A program made the translations under genes and the position numbers. A DNA stretch of 64,000 nucleotides. Origin: Xanthobacter sp. NM-25. Lineage in GTDB: Bacteria > Pseudomonadota > Alphaproteobacteria > Rhizobiales > Xanthobacteraceae. Positions 52,600 through 63,233 of this stretch are shown here, one piece after another. The stretch covers positions 930,001 to 994,000 of the forward strand of contig NZ_JACBFS010000001.1 in NCBI RefSeq assembly GCF_022138605.1, read 5' to 3'. Position 1 is the first letter of the stretch. Each line of letters starts with the position of its first letter. The notes beneath the pieces are model-generated. The model made no database searches and was not told the origin of the DNA. It was given only the letters and a program-made list of their open reading frames with translations.

Positions 52600-52722
52600 A
52601 TGTGGTATTTCGCATGGGTCCTCGGCGTCGCGGCCGCGCTGGCCATGGGCGTCATCAATGTCATGTGGTTCGAGTTCCAGAACGAGTTCGACGAGACCAA
52701 GGGTGACCAGAAGGCCCCGTGA
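52600..52722 (+). CDS. cydX: Cytochrome bd oxidase small subunit CydX
   Basis: A 40-residue single-span protein opening with MWYFAWVLGVAAALAMG and continuing VMWFEF, the CydX/YbgT signature. It packs against CydA and is needed for heme stability and full activity. GAAGGAGAGG gives a strong ribosome site. It sits 99 bp after cydB, with a small hairpin (GCGATC / GATCGC, 52562-52581) in between. Easily missed by gene finders because of its size. Confidence 0.93.
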   Translation: MWYFAWVLGVAAALAMGVINVMWFEFQNEFDETKGDQKAP

Positions 52723-52751
52723 TCTCGCGCTGATCACGGGGAGAAGGCGTC

Positions 52752-54527
52752 ATCACCGACCGCGAGTTAGAGCAGAGGCCTGACCGCAAGAAGCTGTCCG
52801 CCTTCCTGTCCCGTTTCCGCCCCTCGGCGCGCCGTGAGCTCAACCTCACCATGACGCTGTCGCTGGTGACGGGTCTCCTCATCATCCTCCAGGCGTTCCT
52901 GGTGGCGCGGATCCTCAACGGGGTGCTGTTCCAAAAGCTCCCCGTTGCCGCCTTTCCGGTGGAGATCGCCGCCCTTCTCGGCGCCATCGCCGCCCGCTTT
53001 CTCACCGTCTGGGCCACCGAGCGCTTCGGCTTCGCCGCCGCTGGCAAGGTGATGCGGGCGCTGCGCGCCGAGCTGCTGGACCGGGTGGAGAAGATCGGCC
53101 CGGTGGGCCTTGCCGAGACCCGCACCGGCGAGATGGTGGCCGCCCTCGCCGACGGGGTGCGGGCGGTGGAGCCCTATTATTCCCGCTACATTCCCGCCTC
53201 CGTCCTGGCGGTGGTGCTGCCGCTGGCCATTATCGTGGTGGTGTTTCCCCTCGACTGGCTGTCGGGGCTGGTGTTCCTCGTCACCGCGCCGCTGATCCCG
53301 GTGTTCATGATCCTGATCGGCAAGGGGGCCGAGGCGCTGAACCAGAAGCAGTGGCGGCGCCTTGCGCGCATGTCCGGCCACCTGCTCGACGCGGTGCAGG
53401 GCCTTGCCACCCTGAAGGCCTTCAATGCCGCCGGCCGCATGGCGCGGCAGGTGGCGAGCGTCGCCGATGCCTATCGCCGCGACACCATGGCGGTGCTGCG
53501 GGTGGCCTTCCTCTCCTCCCTGGTGCTGGAATTCTTCGCCACCGTCTCCATCGCCCTGGTGGCGGTGTTCATCGGCTTCCGCCTGCTGTGGGGCGAAATG
53601 GCCTTTTTCGAGGGCCTGTTCATCCTGCTGCTGGCGCCGGAATTCTATGCCCCGCTGCGGGCCATGGGCACCGCCTACCACGCCCGCATGGAGGCCATCG
53701 GCGCCGCCGAGCGCATGGTCGCCCCCGACGACCTGCCGGCGCTGGCGGAAACCGGCGGCAGCACGCCTCTGCCCCATCCCGAGCGCATCGAGATCCGCTT
53801 CGAGGATGTGCACTTGACCTTCCCCGATGGCCGCCGCGCCCTCGACGGGGTCAGCTTCACCGTGGCGCCGGGCGAGACGGTGGCGCTGGTGGGCCCCTCC
53901 GGCGCCGGCAAGTCGTCCCTGCTGCATCTGCTGCTGGGCTTCGTGAAACCCACGTCCGGCCGCGTGCTGGTGAATGGCGTGCCGCTGGCCGAGCTGGACC
54001 TCGCCCAATGGCGCAGCCGCATCGGCTATGTGCCGCAGCGCCCGCGCCTTTTCGCCGGCACCCTCGCCTCCAACATCGCCCCCGGCGAGGCCGCGCCCGA
54101 TGGCGAGCGCCTTCGGCAGGCGGTGGCCCAGGCCGGCCTTGCCGATGTGGTGGCGGCCGTGCCCGGCGGCCTCGACGGCACCCTCGGCGAGGGTGGGACC
54201 GGCCTGTCGGGCGGCGAGGCCCATCGCCTTGCGGTTGCCCGCGCCTTCTATCGCGATGCGCCCATGATCGTGCTCGACGAGCCCACCGCCCACCTCGACC
54301 ATGAGAGCGAGGCGCAGGTGGAAGCCGCCCTCGCCCGCCTGCTGCCGGGCCGCAGCGGCCTCATCGCCGCCCATCGCCTCGCCAGCATCTCCAGCGCCCG
54401 GCGCATCGTCGTGCTGAACCACGGCCGCATCGCCGAGGAAGGCGCGGCCACAGCCCTCCTCGCCAAGGGCGGCCTGTTCGCCCGGCTGGCCTCCGGCGAC
54501 ACCGAGCTGTGGGAGGCCGCCCAATGA
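52752..54527 (+). CDS. cydD: Thiol reductant ABC exporter, CydD subunit (non-canonical start)
   Basis: An ABC half-transporter fused to its ATPase. With CydC it exports glutathione/cysteine and is required for cytochrome bd assembly. Six membrane helices are followed by Walker A GPSGAGKSS, the signature LSGGEAHR and Walker B MIVLDEPTAHLD. The first in-frame ATG (52851) would remove the conserved N-terminal cytoplasmic helix. Upstream in frame there is no ATG, GTG or TTG down to the TGA at 52731. ATC at 52752, four bases after GGGGAGAAGG, gives 591 residues, close to E. coli CydD (588). Confidence 0.85.
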   Translation: MTDRELEQRPDRKKLSAFLSRFRPSARRELNLTMTLSLVTGLLIILQAFLVARILNGVLFQKLPVAAFPVEIAALLGAIAARFLTVWATERFGFAAAGKVMRALRAELLDRVEKIGPVGLAETRTGEMVAALADGVRAVEPYYSRYIPASVLAVVLPLAIIVVVFPLDWLSGLVFLVTAPLIPVFMILIGKGAEALNQKQWRRLARMSGHLLDAVQGLATLKAFNAAGRMARQVASVADAYRRDTMAVLRVAFLSSLVLEFFATVSIALVAVFIGFRLLWGEMAFFEGLFILLLAPEFYAPLRAMGTAYHARMEAIGAAERMVAPDDLPALAETGGSTPLPHPERIEIRFEDVHLTFPDGRRALDGVSFTVAPGETVALVGPSGAGKSSLLHLLLGFVKPTSGRVLVNGVPLAELDLAQWRSRIGYVPQRPRLFAGTLASNIAPGEAAPDGERLRQAVAQAGLADVVAAVPGGLDGTLGEGGTGLSGGEAHRLAVARAFYRDAPMIVLDEPTAHLDHESEAQVEAALARLLPGRSGLIAAHRLASISSARRIVVLNHGRIAEEGAATALLAKGGLFARLASGDTELWEAAQ

Positions 54528-56245
54528 GCGATCTCAAGCGCCTTCTCAGTCTCATGCGGCCGCAGGCGGGGTGGATGGCCCTGGCTGTGCTGCTCTCGGC
54601 CCTCGCCACCTTGTCCCACATTGCGCTGATGGCCACCTCCGGCTGGTTCATCACCGCCATGGCGCTGGCCGGGGCGGCCGGCGTCTCCATGAATTATTTC
54701 ACCCCCGCCGCCTATATCCGCGGCTTCGCCATCTCCCGCACCGCCGGGCGCTATGTGGAGCGGCTGGTGGGGCACGAGGCGACGCTGAAATTCGTGGCGC
54801 GGCTGCGGCCCTGGTTCTTCATCCGCCTCACCCCGCTCGCCCCCGCCGCCCTGGAAGACCAGCGCAGCGGCGATCTCCTGGCCCGCCTCAAGGGCGACAT
54901 CGACCGGCTGGAATTCGCCTTCCTGCGCATCCTCTCGCCGCTGCTGGCGGGGGTGCTGGTGCTCATCGTCGGCATCTGGGTGGTGGCGCGGTATGACGCG
55001 GCCATCGCCGGCGTGCTGCTGGTGGCGGCGCTCATCGCCGGCTTCGGCCTGCCCGCCCTGCTGCAGCGCCTCGCGGCGCCGGCAGCGCAGCAGGTGACGG
55101 CCCGCACCGCCGAGCTGAACGCCCAATTGGTGGATCACCTGGAGGGGCGCGCGGAGCTCGATATCTATGATCCGCAGCGCCGCCACCGCGCCGCCCTCGA
55201 CGCCACCAGCGATGCCCTCATCACGGACGAAAAGCGCCTCGCCGGCATCGCCGGCTTCGGTGGCGCGGGGGTGGGCCTTGCCGCCCAGCTGAGCCTGCTG
55301 GCGGTGATCCTGATCGGCGCGCCGCAGGTGCTGGCCGGGACCCTGCCCGGCGCCGACCTGCCCATGCTGGCCCTGCTCTCCCTCGCTTTGTTCGAGGCGG
55401 TGGCGCCCTTCCCCCTCGCCTTCCAGACCCTGCCGGGCACCCTCGCCTCGGCCCGCCGGATTTTCTCTTTGGTGGACCGTCCCGCCCCGGTGGCCGAGCC
55501 GGCGACGCCGCGCCACGTGCCGGCAGCGGGCGCCCTCGCCTTCTCCCATACCGGCCTTACCTACCCCGGCGCCGGCAGCGCGGCGGTGACGGATGTGAGC
55601 CTTTCCCTGGAGCCCGGCCGGCGGATCGGCCTCATCGGCGCCAGCGGCTCGGGCAAGTCGAGCCTGGTGGCGCTGGCCCTGCGCTTCCGGGCGCCCAGCG
55701 CCGGCACGGTGAGCTTCGCCGGCACGGACCTTGACGCCTATGGGGCCGATGCCTGGCGCCAGCGCCTCGCGGTGCTGTCCCAGCACGATCACCTGTTCTC
55801 GGCCACCCTGCGCGACAACCTGCGCATCGCCGCCCCCGAGGCCACCGACGCCCAGCTGGCGGCGGTGCTGGAGCGGGCCGGGCTGACCGCCTTCGTCGCC
55901 GCCCAGCCGGCCGGGCTCGACACCTTCGTGGGGGCCCATGGCGCCAAGATCTCCGGCGGCGAGGCCCGCCGCCTGGGCCTCGCCCGCACCCTGTTGAAGG
56001 ATGCACCCATCCTGATCCTCGACGAACCCACCGAAGGCCTCGATGGCGAGACCGAGCGGCGGGTGATGGACGGGGTGATGGGTGCCCTCGCCGCCGATCA
56101 GGCCCTGCTGCTCATCACCCATCGCCGTGCCCGTCTGGAGGCGATGGACGAGGTGCTGCTGATGGAGGAGGGCCGCATCACCGCCCGTGGTGCGCCGGCC
56201 GAGATGCTGCGCCACATGGAGCGGGCCCCGGGAGGCGCCGGGTGA
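54524..56245 (+). CDS. cydC: Thiol reductant ABC exporter, CydC subunit
   Basis: A 573-residue half-transporter, partner of CydD. The membrane part has ATSGWFITAMALAG and RTAGRYVERLVGHEA, typical of CydC. The ATPase has Walker A GASGSGKSS, the signature ISGGEARR and Walker B LILDEPTEGLD. The start MSDLKRLL overlaps the cydD stop (ATGA), so the subunits are translationally coupled. An ATG 15 bp upstream is less likely. Confidence 0.94.
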   Translation: MSDLKRLLSLMRPQAGWMALAVLLSALATLSHIALMATSGWFITAMALAGAAGVSMNYFTPAAYIRGFAISRTAGRYVERLVGHEATLKFVARLRPWFFIRLTPLAPAALEDQRSGDLLARLKGDIDRLEFAFLRILSPLLAGVLVLIVGIWVVARYDAAIAGVLLVAALIAGFGLPALLQRLAAPAAQQVTARTAELNAQLVDHLEGRAELDIYDPQRRHRAALDATSDALITDEKRLAGIAGFGGAGVGLAAQLSLLAVILIGAPQVLAGTLPGADLPMLALLSLALFEAVAPFPLAFQTLPGTLASARRIFSLVDRPAPVAEPATPRHVPAAGALAFSHTGLTYPGAGSAAVTDVSLSLEPGRRIGLIGASGSGKSSLVALALRFRAPSAGTVSFAGTDLDAYGADAWRQRLAVLSQHDHLFSATLRDNLRIAAPEATDAQLAAVLERAGLTAFVAAQPAGLDTFVGAHGAKISGGEARRLGLARTLLKDAPILILDEPTEGLDGETERRVMDGVMGALAADQALLLITHRRARLEAMDEVLLMEEGRITARGAPAEMLRHMERAPGGAG

Positions 56246-56946
56246 AGCACGTCGCCCTTGCCGAAGCCTGGACCGGCGTTGCGGACTGCAGGCACTGCAC
56301 CATCCGCAACGCGGTGCTGTTCGCCGGGCTGAAGGAGGCGGATTTCGACCAGTTGCACCGGCCGATCGACCAACTGGTCTATGCACCGGGGACGGAGATC
56401 TACAGCGCCGGCGGCCCGGCCCACACCCTGTATACGGTGCGCAGCGGGCTGGTGAAGCTCACCCAATACCTGCCCGACGGCACCCAGCGCATCGTCCGGC
56501 TGCTGCGCAAGACTGATCTGTTCGGGCTGGAGGCGCTGATCGACGACAGCTATCCGCACACCGCCACGGCCCTGCACGCCACCGAGCTATGCCGGCTGCC
56601 CGTGGACGTGGTGCGCGCGCTTTCCCACGGCAACAGCGGGCTCTATCACGAGCTGATGGCGCGCTGGCACAAGGCCCTGTCCAGCGCCGACCGCTGGATC
56701 ACCGAGTTCTCCACCGGCGCGGCGCGCGAACGGGTGGTGCGCTTCCTCATCTGGCTCGCCGAGCCGGAGGAGGGCGCCCGCTGCGAGCTGTTCAGCCGCG
56801 AGGACCTGGGCGCCCTGCTGGGGCTCACCACCGAGACTGCCAGCCGCACCATGGCGGAGTTGAAGCGGCAGGGCTTCATCCGGGAGCCGAAGCCCAATCA
56901 GATTGTCTGCGACCTGCCGCGCCTGCGCCAATTGGTGGAGCCCTGA
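56242..56946 (+). CDS. Crp/Fnr family transcriptional regulator
   Basis: A 234-residue regulator: cyclic-nucleotide-binding-like beta barrel (about 25-140), dimer helix and a C-terminal winged helix with the recognition helix TTETASRTMAELK, whose E-x-x-S-R matches FNR and predicts TTGA half-sites. FNR-type cysteines are only partly kept: Cys16 and Cys19 (DCRHCTIRN) and Cys117, with Val at the place of the fourth ligand. It starts with GTG overlapping the cydC stop, so it belongs to the cyd operon and may regulate it. Confidence 0.9.
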   Translation: MKHVALAEAWTGVADCRHCTIRNAVLFAGLKEADFDQLHRPIDQLVYAPGTEIYSAGGPAHTLYTVRSGLVKLTQYLPDGTQRIVRLLRKTDLFGLEALIDDSYPHTATALHATELCRLPVDVVRALSHGNSGLYHELMARWHKALSSADRWITEFSTGAARERVVRFLIWLAEPEEGARCELFSREDLGALLGLTTETASRTMAELKRQGFIREPKPNQIVCDLPRLRQLVEP

Positions 56947-56949
56947 GGC

Positions 56950-57744
56950 TCAGGCGCCATAGCCCAGCAGCGCCCTGCCCGAGCGGTACAGCACATAGAC
57001 GGCCACCGAGGCCACCACCACGGCGAAGATGCGGTTCAGCGTGTTCTTGTTGGCCCCCAGCCGGGTGGCGAGCGCCATGCCCGCCACGCCACCGATGAGG
57101 CCACCGCCGAGGAATTCCGCCGCCACGCGCCAATCCACGAGGCCGGACGCGGCATAATTCACCGCTGTGGCAAGGCCGAACGTGCCCACCGCCAGGAGCG
57201 AGGTGCCCACCGCATAGATGGTGGCCATGCCGGTGGAGAAGATGAGCGCCGGCACGATCAGAAAGCCGCCGCCGATGCCGAACAGGCCGGACGCCATGCC
57301 GGTGGCGAGCGCCGCCACCCCCGCGTTCACGCACAGCCTCCGGGTGATGACCGGCATGTCGGCGGAGGTGACCGCGCGCGGCCGCAGCATCAAAGCGGCG
57401 ATCAGCGCCATGACGAGGCCGAACAGGAACAGCAGCACCTGGCCATTGGTGAGCTTACCGATGGTGGAACCGATGAGCGCGCCAAGGGTGCCCACCGCCG
57501 TGAACACCACCGCGCAGCGCCACATCACATGGCCCTTGAGGGCATGGCCGATGAGATTGGCATAGGCATTCACCGACACCGCCAAAGCGCCGGTGCCGAA
57601 GGCGATATGGGGTTCGCCCACCCCCACCACATAGAGCAGCAGCGGCGTCGCCAGCACCGACCCGCCACCGCCGATGAGGCCGAGGATGAAGCCGGAAAGG
57701 GCGCCGGACAGGACGGCGGAAACGGTCTGGAACAGCACGGGCAA
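56950..57744 (-). CDS. TauE/SafE family sulfite/organosulfonate exporter
   Basis: A 264-residue membrane protein with about eight helices in two inverted repeats. Both halves carry the family glycine motif (GLIGGGGSVLATPLLLY and GLFGIGGGFLIVPALI). It is thought to export sulfite or related anions. It is 51 bp downstream of the persulfide-dioxygenase-like gene on the same strand; together they fit sulfide detoxification, with sulfite as product. Its stop lies 4 bp from the stop of the convergent regulator gene. Confidence 0.9.
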   Translation of the reverse strand: MPVLFQTVSAVLSGALSGFILGLIGGGGSVLATPLLLYVVGVGEPHIAFGTGALAVSVNAYANLIGHALKGHVMWRCAVVFTAVGTLGALIGSTIGKLTNGQVLLFLFGLVMALIAALMLRPRAVTSADMPVITRRLCVNAGVAALATGMASGLFGIGGGFLIVPALIFSTGMATIYAVGTSLLAVGTFGLATAVNYAASGLVDWRVAAEFLGGGLIGGVAGMALATRLGANKNTLNRIFAVVVASVAVYVLYRSGRALLGYGA

Positions 57745-57795
57745 ACCTGAACGGAAAGCCCCGGCGCGGGCCGGGGGAAGCGGCCGCCTGCGCGG

Positions 57796-58680
57796 TCAGA
57801 GGGTATCGAGGGGAACCTTGAGGAAGCGCTTGCCATTGGCTTCCGGCTCCGGCAGCTGGCCGGCCTTCATGTTCACCTGGAGCGAGGGCAGGATCAGCCG
57901 CGGCATGCCGAGCGTGGCATCGCGGGCGGTGCGCAAAGCGACGAACGCCGCCTCGCTCACCCCTTCGTGCACGTGGATGTTGTGCGCGCGCTCCTCCGCC
58001 ACCGTGGTCTCATAGCGCACCTCCCGCCCGCCGGGCGCGTAATCGTGGCACATGAAGAGCCGGGTCTCGTCGGGCAGCGACAGCACCTTCTGGATGGAGC
58101 GATAGAGCACATGGGCGTCGCCACCCGGGAAATCCGCCCGCGCGGTGCCGCCATCGGGCATGAACAGGGTGTCGCCCACAAAGGCCGCGTCGCCGATCAC
58201 ATGGGTCATGCAGGCGGGGGTGTGGCCGGGCGTATGCAGCGCCTGGCCCTCGAGCCGTCCGATGGTGTAGCGGTCCCCGTCCTCGAACAGATGGTCGAAC
58301 TGGCTGCCGTCGCGGCGGAACTCGGTGCCCTCGTTGAACACCTTGCCGAAGGTGTCCTGCACCACGGTGATCTGCGCACCAATGCCGATCCTGCCACCCA
58401 GTTCCCGCTGGAGATAGGGCGCGGCGGAGAGGTGATCGGCGTGCACGTGCGTTTCGATCAGCCATTCCACGGTCAGGCCATGGCCGCGCACGAAGGCGAT
58501 GATGCGGTCAGCGGAGGAGGTGGCGAGGCGGCCGGCCGCGTAATCGAGATCGAGCACACTGTCGATGACGGCGCAGGCGGACGAGGCCGGATCCTTCACC
58601 ACATAACTGATGGTGTTGGTGTCGGGATCGAAGAAGCCCGTCACCTCGGGGCGCAACGGAGCGGAAGGGGACATGAACAC
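57796..58680 (-). CDS. MBL-fold persulfide dioxygenase-like protein (Blh/ETHE1 type)
   Basis: A 294-residue metallo-beta-lactamase-fold protein. THVHADH (77-83) is the metal site, followed by HTPGHTPACM and FVGDTLFM. This is the glyoxalase II/ETHE1-like branch; Blh proteins of this type oxidise glutathione persulfide to sulfite in bacteria with BigR/SqrR control. It precedes the TauE/SafE gene, which can remove sulfite. Met3 is an alternative start. An inverted repeat lies 70 bp upstream. Hydroxyacylglutathione hydrolase activity is a less likely alternative. Confidence 0.88.
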   Translation of the reverse strand: MFMSPSAPLRPEVTGFFDPDTNTISYVVKDPASSACAVIDSVLDLDYAAGRLATSSADRIIAFVRGHGLTVEWLIETHVHADHLSAAPYLQRELGGRIGIGAQITVVQDTFGKVFNEGTEFRRDGSQFDHLFEDGDRYTIGRLEGQALHTPGHTPACMTHVIGDAAFVGDTLFMPDGGTARADFPGGDAHVLYRSIQKVLSLPDETRLFMCHDYAPGGREVRYETTVAEERAHNIHVHEGVSEAAFVALRTARDATLGMPRLILPSLQVNMKAGQLPEPEANGKRFLKVPLDTL

Positions 58681-58747
58681 GCCATCCTGGAGGCCGGCCA
58701 GCAGCCTGGCCCGGGGGAATGAATGGTGCGCGAGCCGTCACTCCATT

Positions 58748-58765
58748 CATTCATGACTATGAATG
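58748..58765. promoter_or_regulatory. Inverted repeat upstream of the Blh-like gene
   Basis: CATTCAT and ATGAATG form a perfect 7-bp inverted repeat around GACT, with an extra ATTCAT overlapping on the left. Its place before a sulfide-detoxification unit suggests an ArsR/BigR-type operator, but no such regulator gene is in the window. Confidence 0.55.
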
Positions 58766-58954
58766 TTTGACCGATATAGCCGCGCCAGCGGCAAACTCAA
58801 GTCCCCTGCAGCCGCAGTCTCCGCCCGCCGCCCCAGCAATGCCGGCAGACCGTCGCGAAAACGACCGCGCATCCACCATTTTGGGGATGTCGGCGCGACC
58901 ACTTTCGTAGGATGAAGGTGTCACGCGAGTTCGTCCGGTCCTCCCGGGTCGCGT

Positions 58955-59002
58955 TCAGCCTGACGACCTTCCCCCGCAGGTCGTCAGGCTGACTTTTTTT
59001 TT
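58955..59002 (+). terminator. Strong Rho-independent terminator without an upstream gene
   Basis: A 15-bp perfect stem (58955-58969 with 58978-58992), an 8-nt loop and a run of nine T (58994-59002) oriented for rightward transcripts. No protein gene precedes it on this strand; the neighbours on both sides run leftwards. A small RNA in 58766-59002 is possible. Confidence 0.9.
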
Positions 59003-59004
59003 GC

Positions 59005-60228
<1,224 letters not shown>

Positions 60229-60707
60229 GGCGTTCCTCCGGATCTTGTGTGTTCTGAGGTTGGCTTGCCGCAGCAACCGCCATGCCAGCGTCGCAGCCAT
60301 AGACCATGCGCCTCACAGTCGGCCTGATCCGTTCGATTTTCAGCCGCCCGATCGACCGAAAATCGAACGGCCCCGCCCGTGGCGCCGACCACACCAGCAG
60401 AAAGTTACCTCCCCGCACACCGCGACCCGGCCGCAGGGACCCGGCCGCAGGCGGCGCGCTGCACCACCGCGCCTATTGGCACGAACGATGCTACAGTGCG
60501 CTCTTCAGCATGGCACGCACGTCCCAACGGCGGCGGGCCATGTCATCGCCAGCGCCGCGGCCTGGGAACGCATGCTTGGAACCGTGCGGCCGCGCCCTGC
60601 GATGCCGAAACAACATCACCGCCGCCTGCCCGCAGAGCCAGACGTCAGATCTGTCCGGGGAAAGGCTCGGTCGGCCCAGCCGGCCCGGTGAAGGGGAGGA
60701 CGACCGC
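60229..60707. other. Divergent regulatory region between the COG0523 gene and acxR
   Basis: 479 bp. The main signal is the long inverted repeat at 60329-60370. The frame of acxR stays open through it, but family alignment and the ribosome site place the start at 60708, so it is taken as leader and promoter DNA. Confidence 0.5.
60329..60370. promoter_or_regulatory. 13-bp perfect inverted repeat upstream of acxR
   Basis: CCGTTCGATTTTC (60329-60341) is repeated in inverted form as GAAAATCGAACGG (60358-60370), 16 bp apart. The arms are AT-richer than the surroundings. It could be an operator for both divergent genes or a transcribed hairpin. Confidence 0.7.
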
Positions 60708-62738
<2,031 letters not shown>

Positions 62739-62836
62739 AAAATTCCGCCAGTCTTTCGGACTCATCCGCCGAACTGGCCAACACTTTCAATTTTAAACGA
62801 TAGAAAAATCCCACTACAGTATAGGCCTCACGCAAT

Positions 62837-62852
62837 CGGCACGGCTTTTGCA
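62837..62852 (+). promoter_or_regulatory. Sigma-54 promoter (distal) in the acxR-acxA spacer
   Basis: GGCAC (62838-62842) and TTGCA (62848-62852) have the exact GG-to-GC spacing of 12 and the favoured G after GGCAC; the -26 base is C instead of T. Transcription would begin near 62862. Confidence 0.65.
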
Positions 62853-62861
62853 AAAATCCCA

Positions 62862-62927
62862 ACGGCTTTCGACTCCCCCGAAAGACCTCCTCCACGCCGC
62901 AGGCCTTGGTCTGCGGCGTTCTTTTTT
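62862..62927 (+). ncRNA. Putative sigma-54-dependent small RNA with anti-Shine-Dalgarno stretch
   Basis: Starting about 11 bases after the distal -12 element, the predicted transcript of about 65 nt has a 6-bp hairpin (CTTTCG at 62866-62871 with CGAAAG at 62879-62884, loop ACTCCCC), a single-stranded ACCTCCTCC (62885-62893) complementary to Shine-Dalgarno sequences, and a terminator hairpin (62894-62919) with a T tail. It has no open frame. Related alphaproteobacterial small RNAs carry CCTCCTCC motifs. Expression is not shown; the terminator could also simply end acxR. Confidence 0.5.
62894..62927 (+). terminator. Rho-independent terminator between acxR and acxA
   Basis: ACGCCGCAG (62894-62902) pairs with CTGCGGCGT (62911-62919), extended inwards by weaker pairs, followed by a T-rich tail to 62927. 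It separates acxR transcription from acxA. Confidence 0.88.
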
Positions 62928-62940
62928 GCCTTCATACGTT

Positions 62941-62973
62941 TTGCATCGCAACACTCTCTCGCCTGCGTCGCAG
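62941..62973. promoter_or_regulatory. Paired palindromes, candidate AcxR enhancer (UAS)
   Basis: TTGCATCGCAA (62941-62951) and CTGCGTCGCAG (62963-62973) share the core TGCRTCGCA. Their centres are 22 bp apart, two helical turns, and lie about 160-180 bp before the predicted acxA transcription start, a typical enhancer position. Confidence 0.6.
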
Positions 62974-63099
62974 CATGCCGACCGAAATCCGAACGTGTAT
63001 TCGCAAAGACGTCGCCTGAAATGAGGCGCCACAGAGCGAATCTTTTTCAGTCGATGCGGATTCCTTGAAAATATTCGTTTTGCGCTGGGCGCCGTCACT

Positions 63100-63114
63100 T
63101 GGCACATCGCTTGC
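63100..63114 (+). promoter_or_regulatory. Sigma-54 promoter of acxA
   Basis: TGGCAC (63100-63105) and TTGC (63111-63114), separated by 5 bp, match the -24/-12 consensus exactly. Transcription would start near 63126, leaving a leader of about 108 nt before acxA. Confidence 0.85.
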
Positions 63115-63233
63115 GATCGTCCCCCTGCAATCCGTTTCACATGCTCCAGCCCGGCCGCGCGCCGACCGGGTGCCCGAAGGGGCGGGGCAGACATCCGGCG
63201 GGCATGGAAAAGAAAAGGGAGGACTGTTCTCGC

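Noticed and set aside
58719..58910. 63-codon plus-strand frame upstream of the orphan terminator
   Set aside because: No ribosome site, overlaps the operator and leader of the leftward Blh-like gene, and composition is non-coding; a small RNA fits better.
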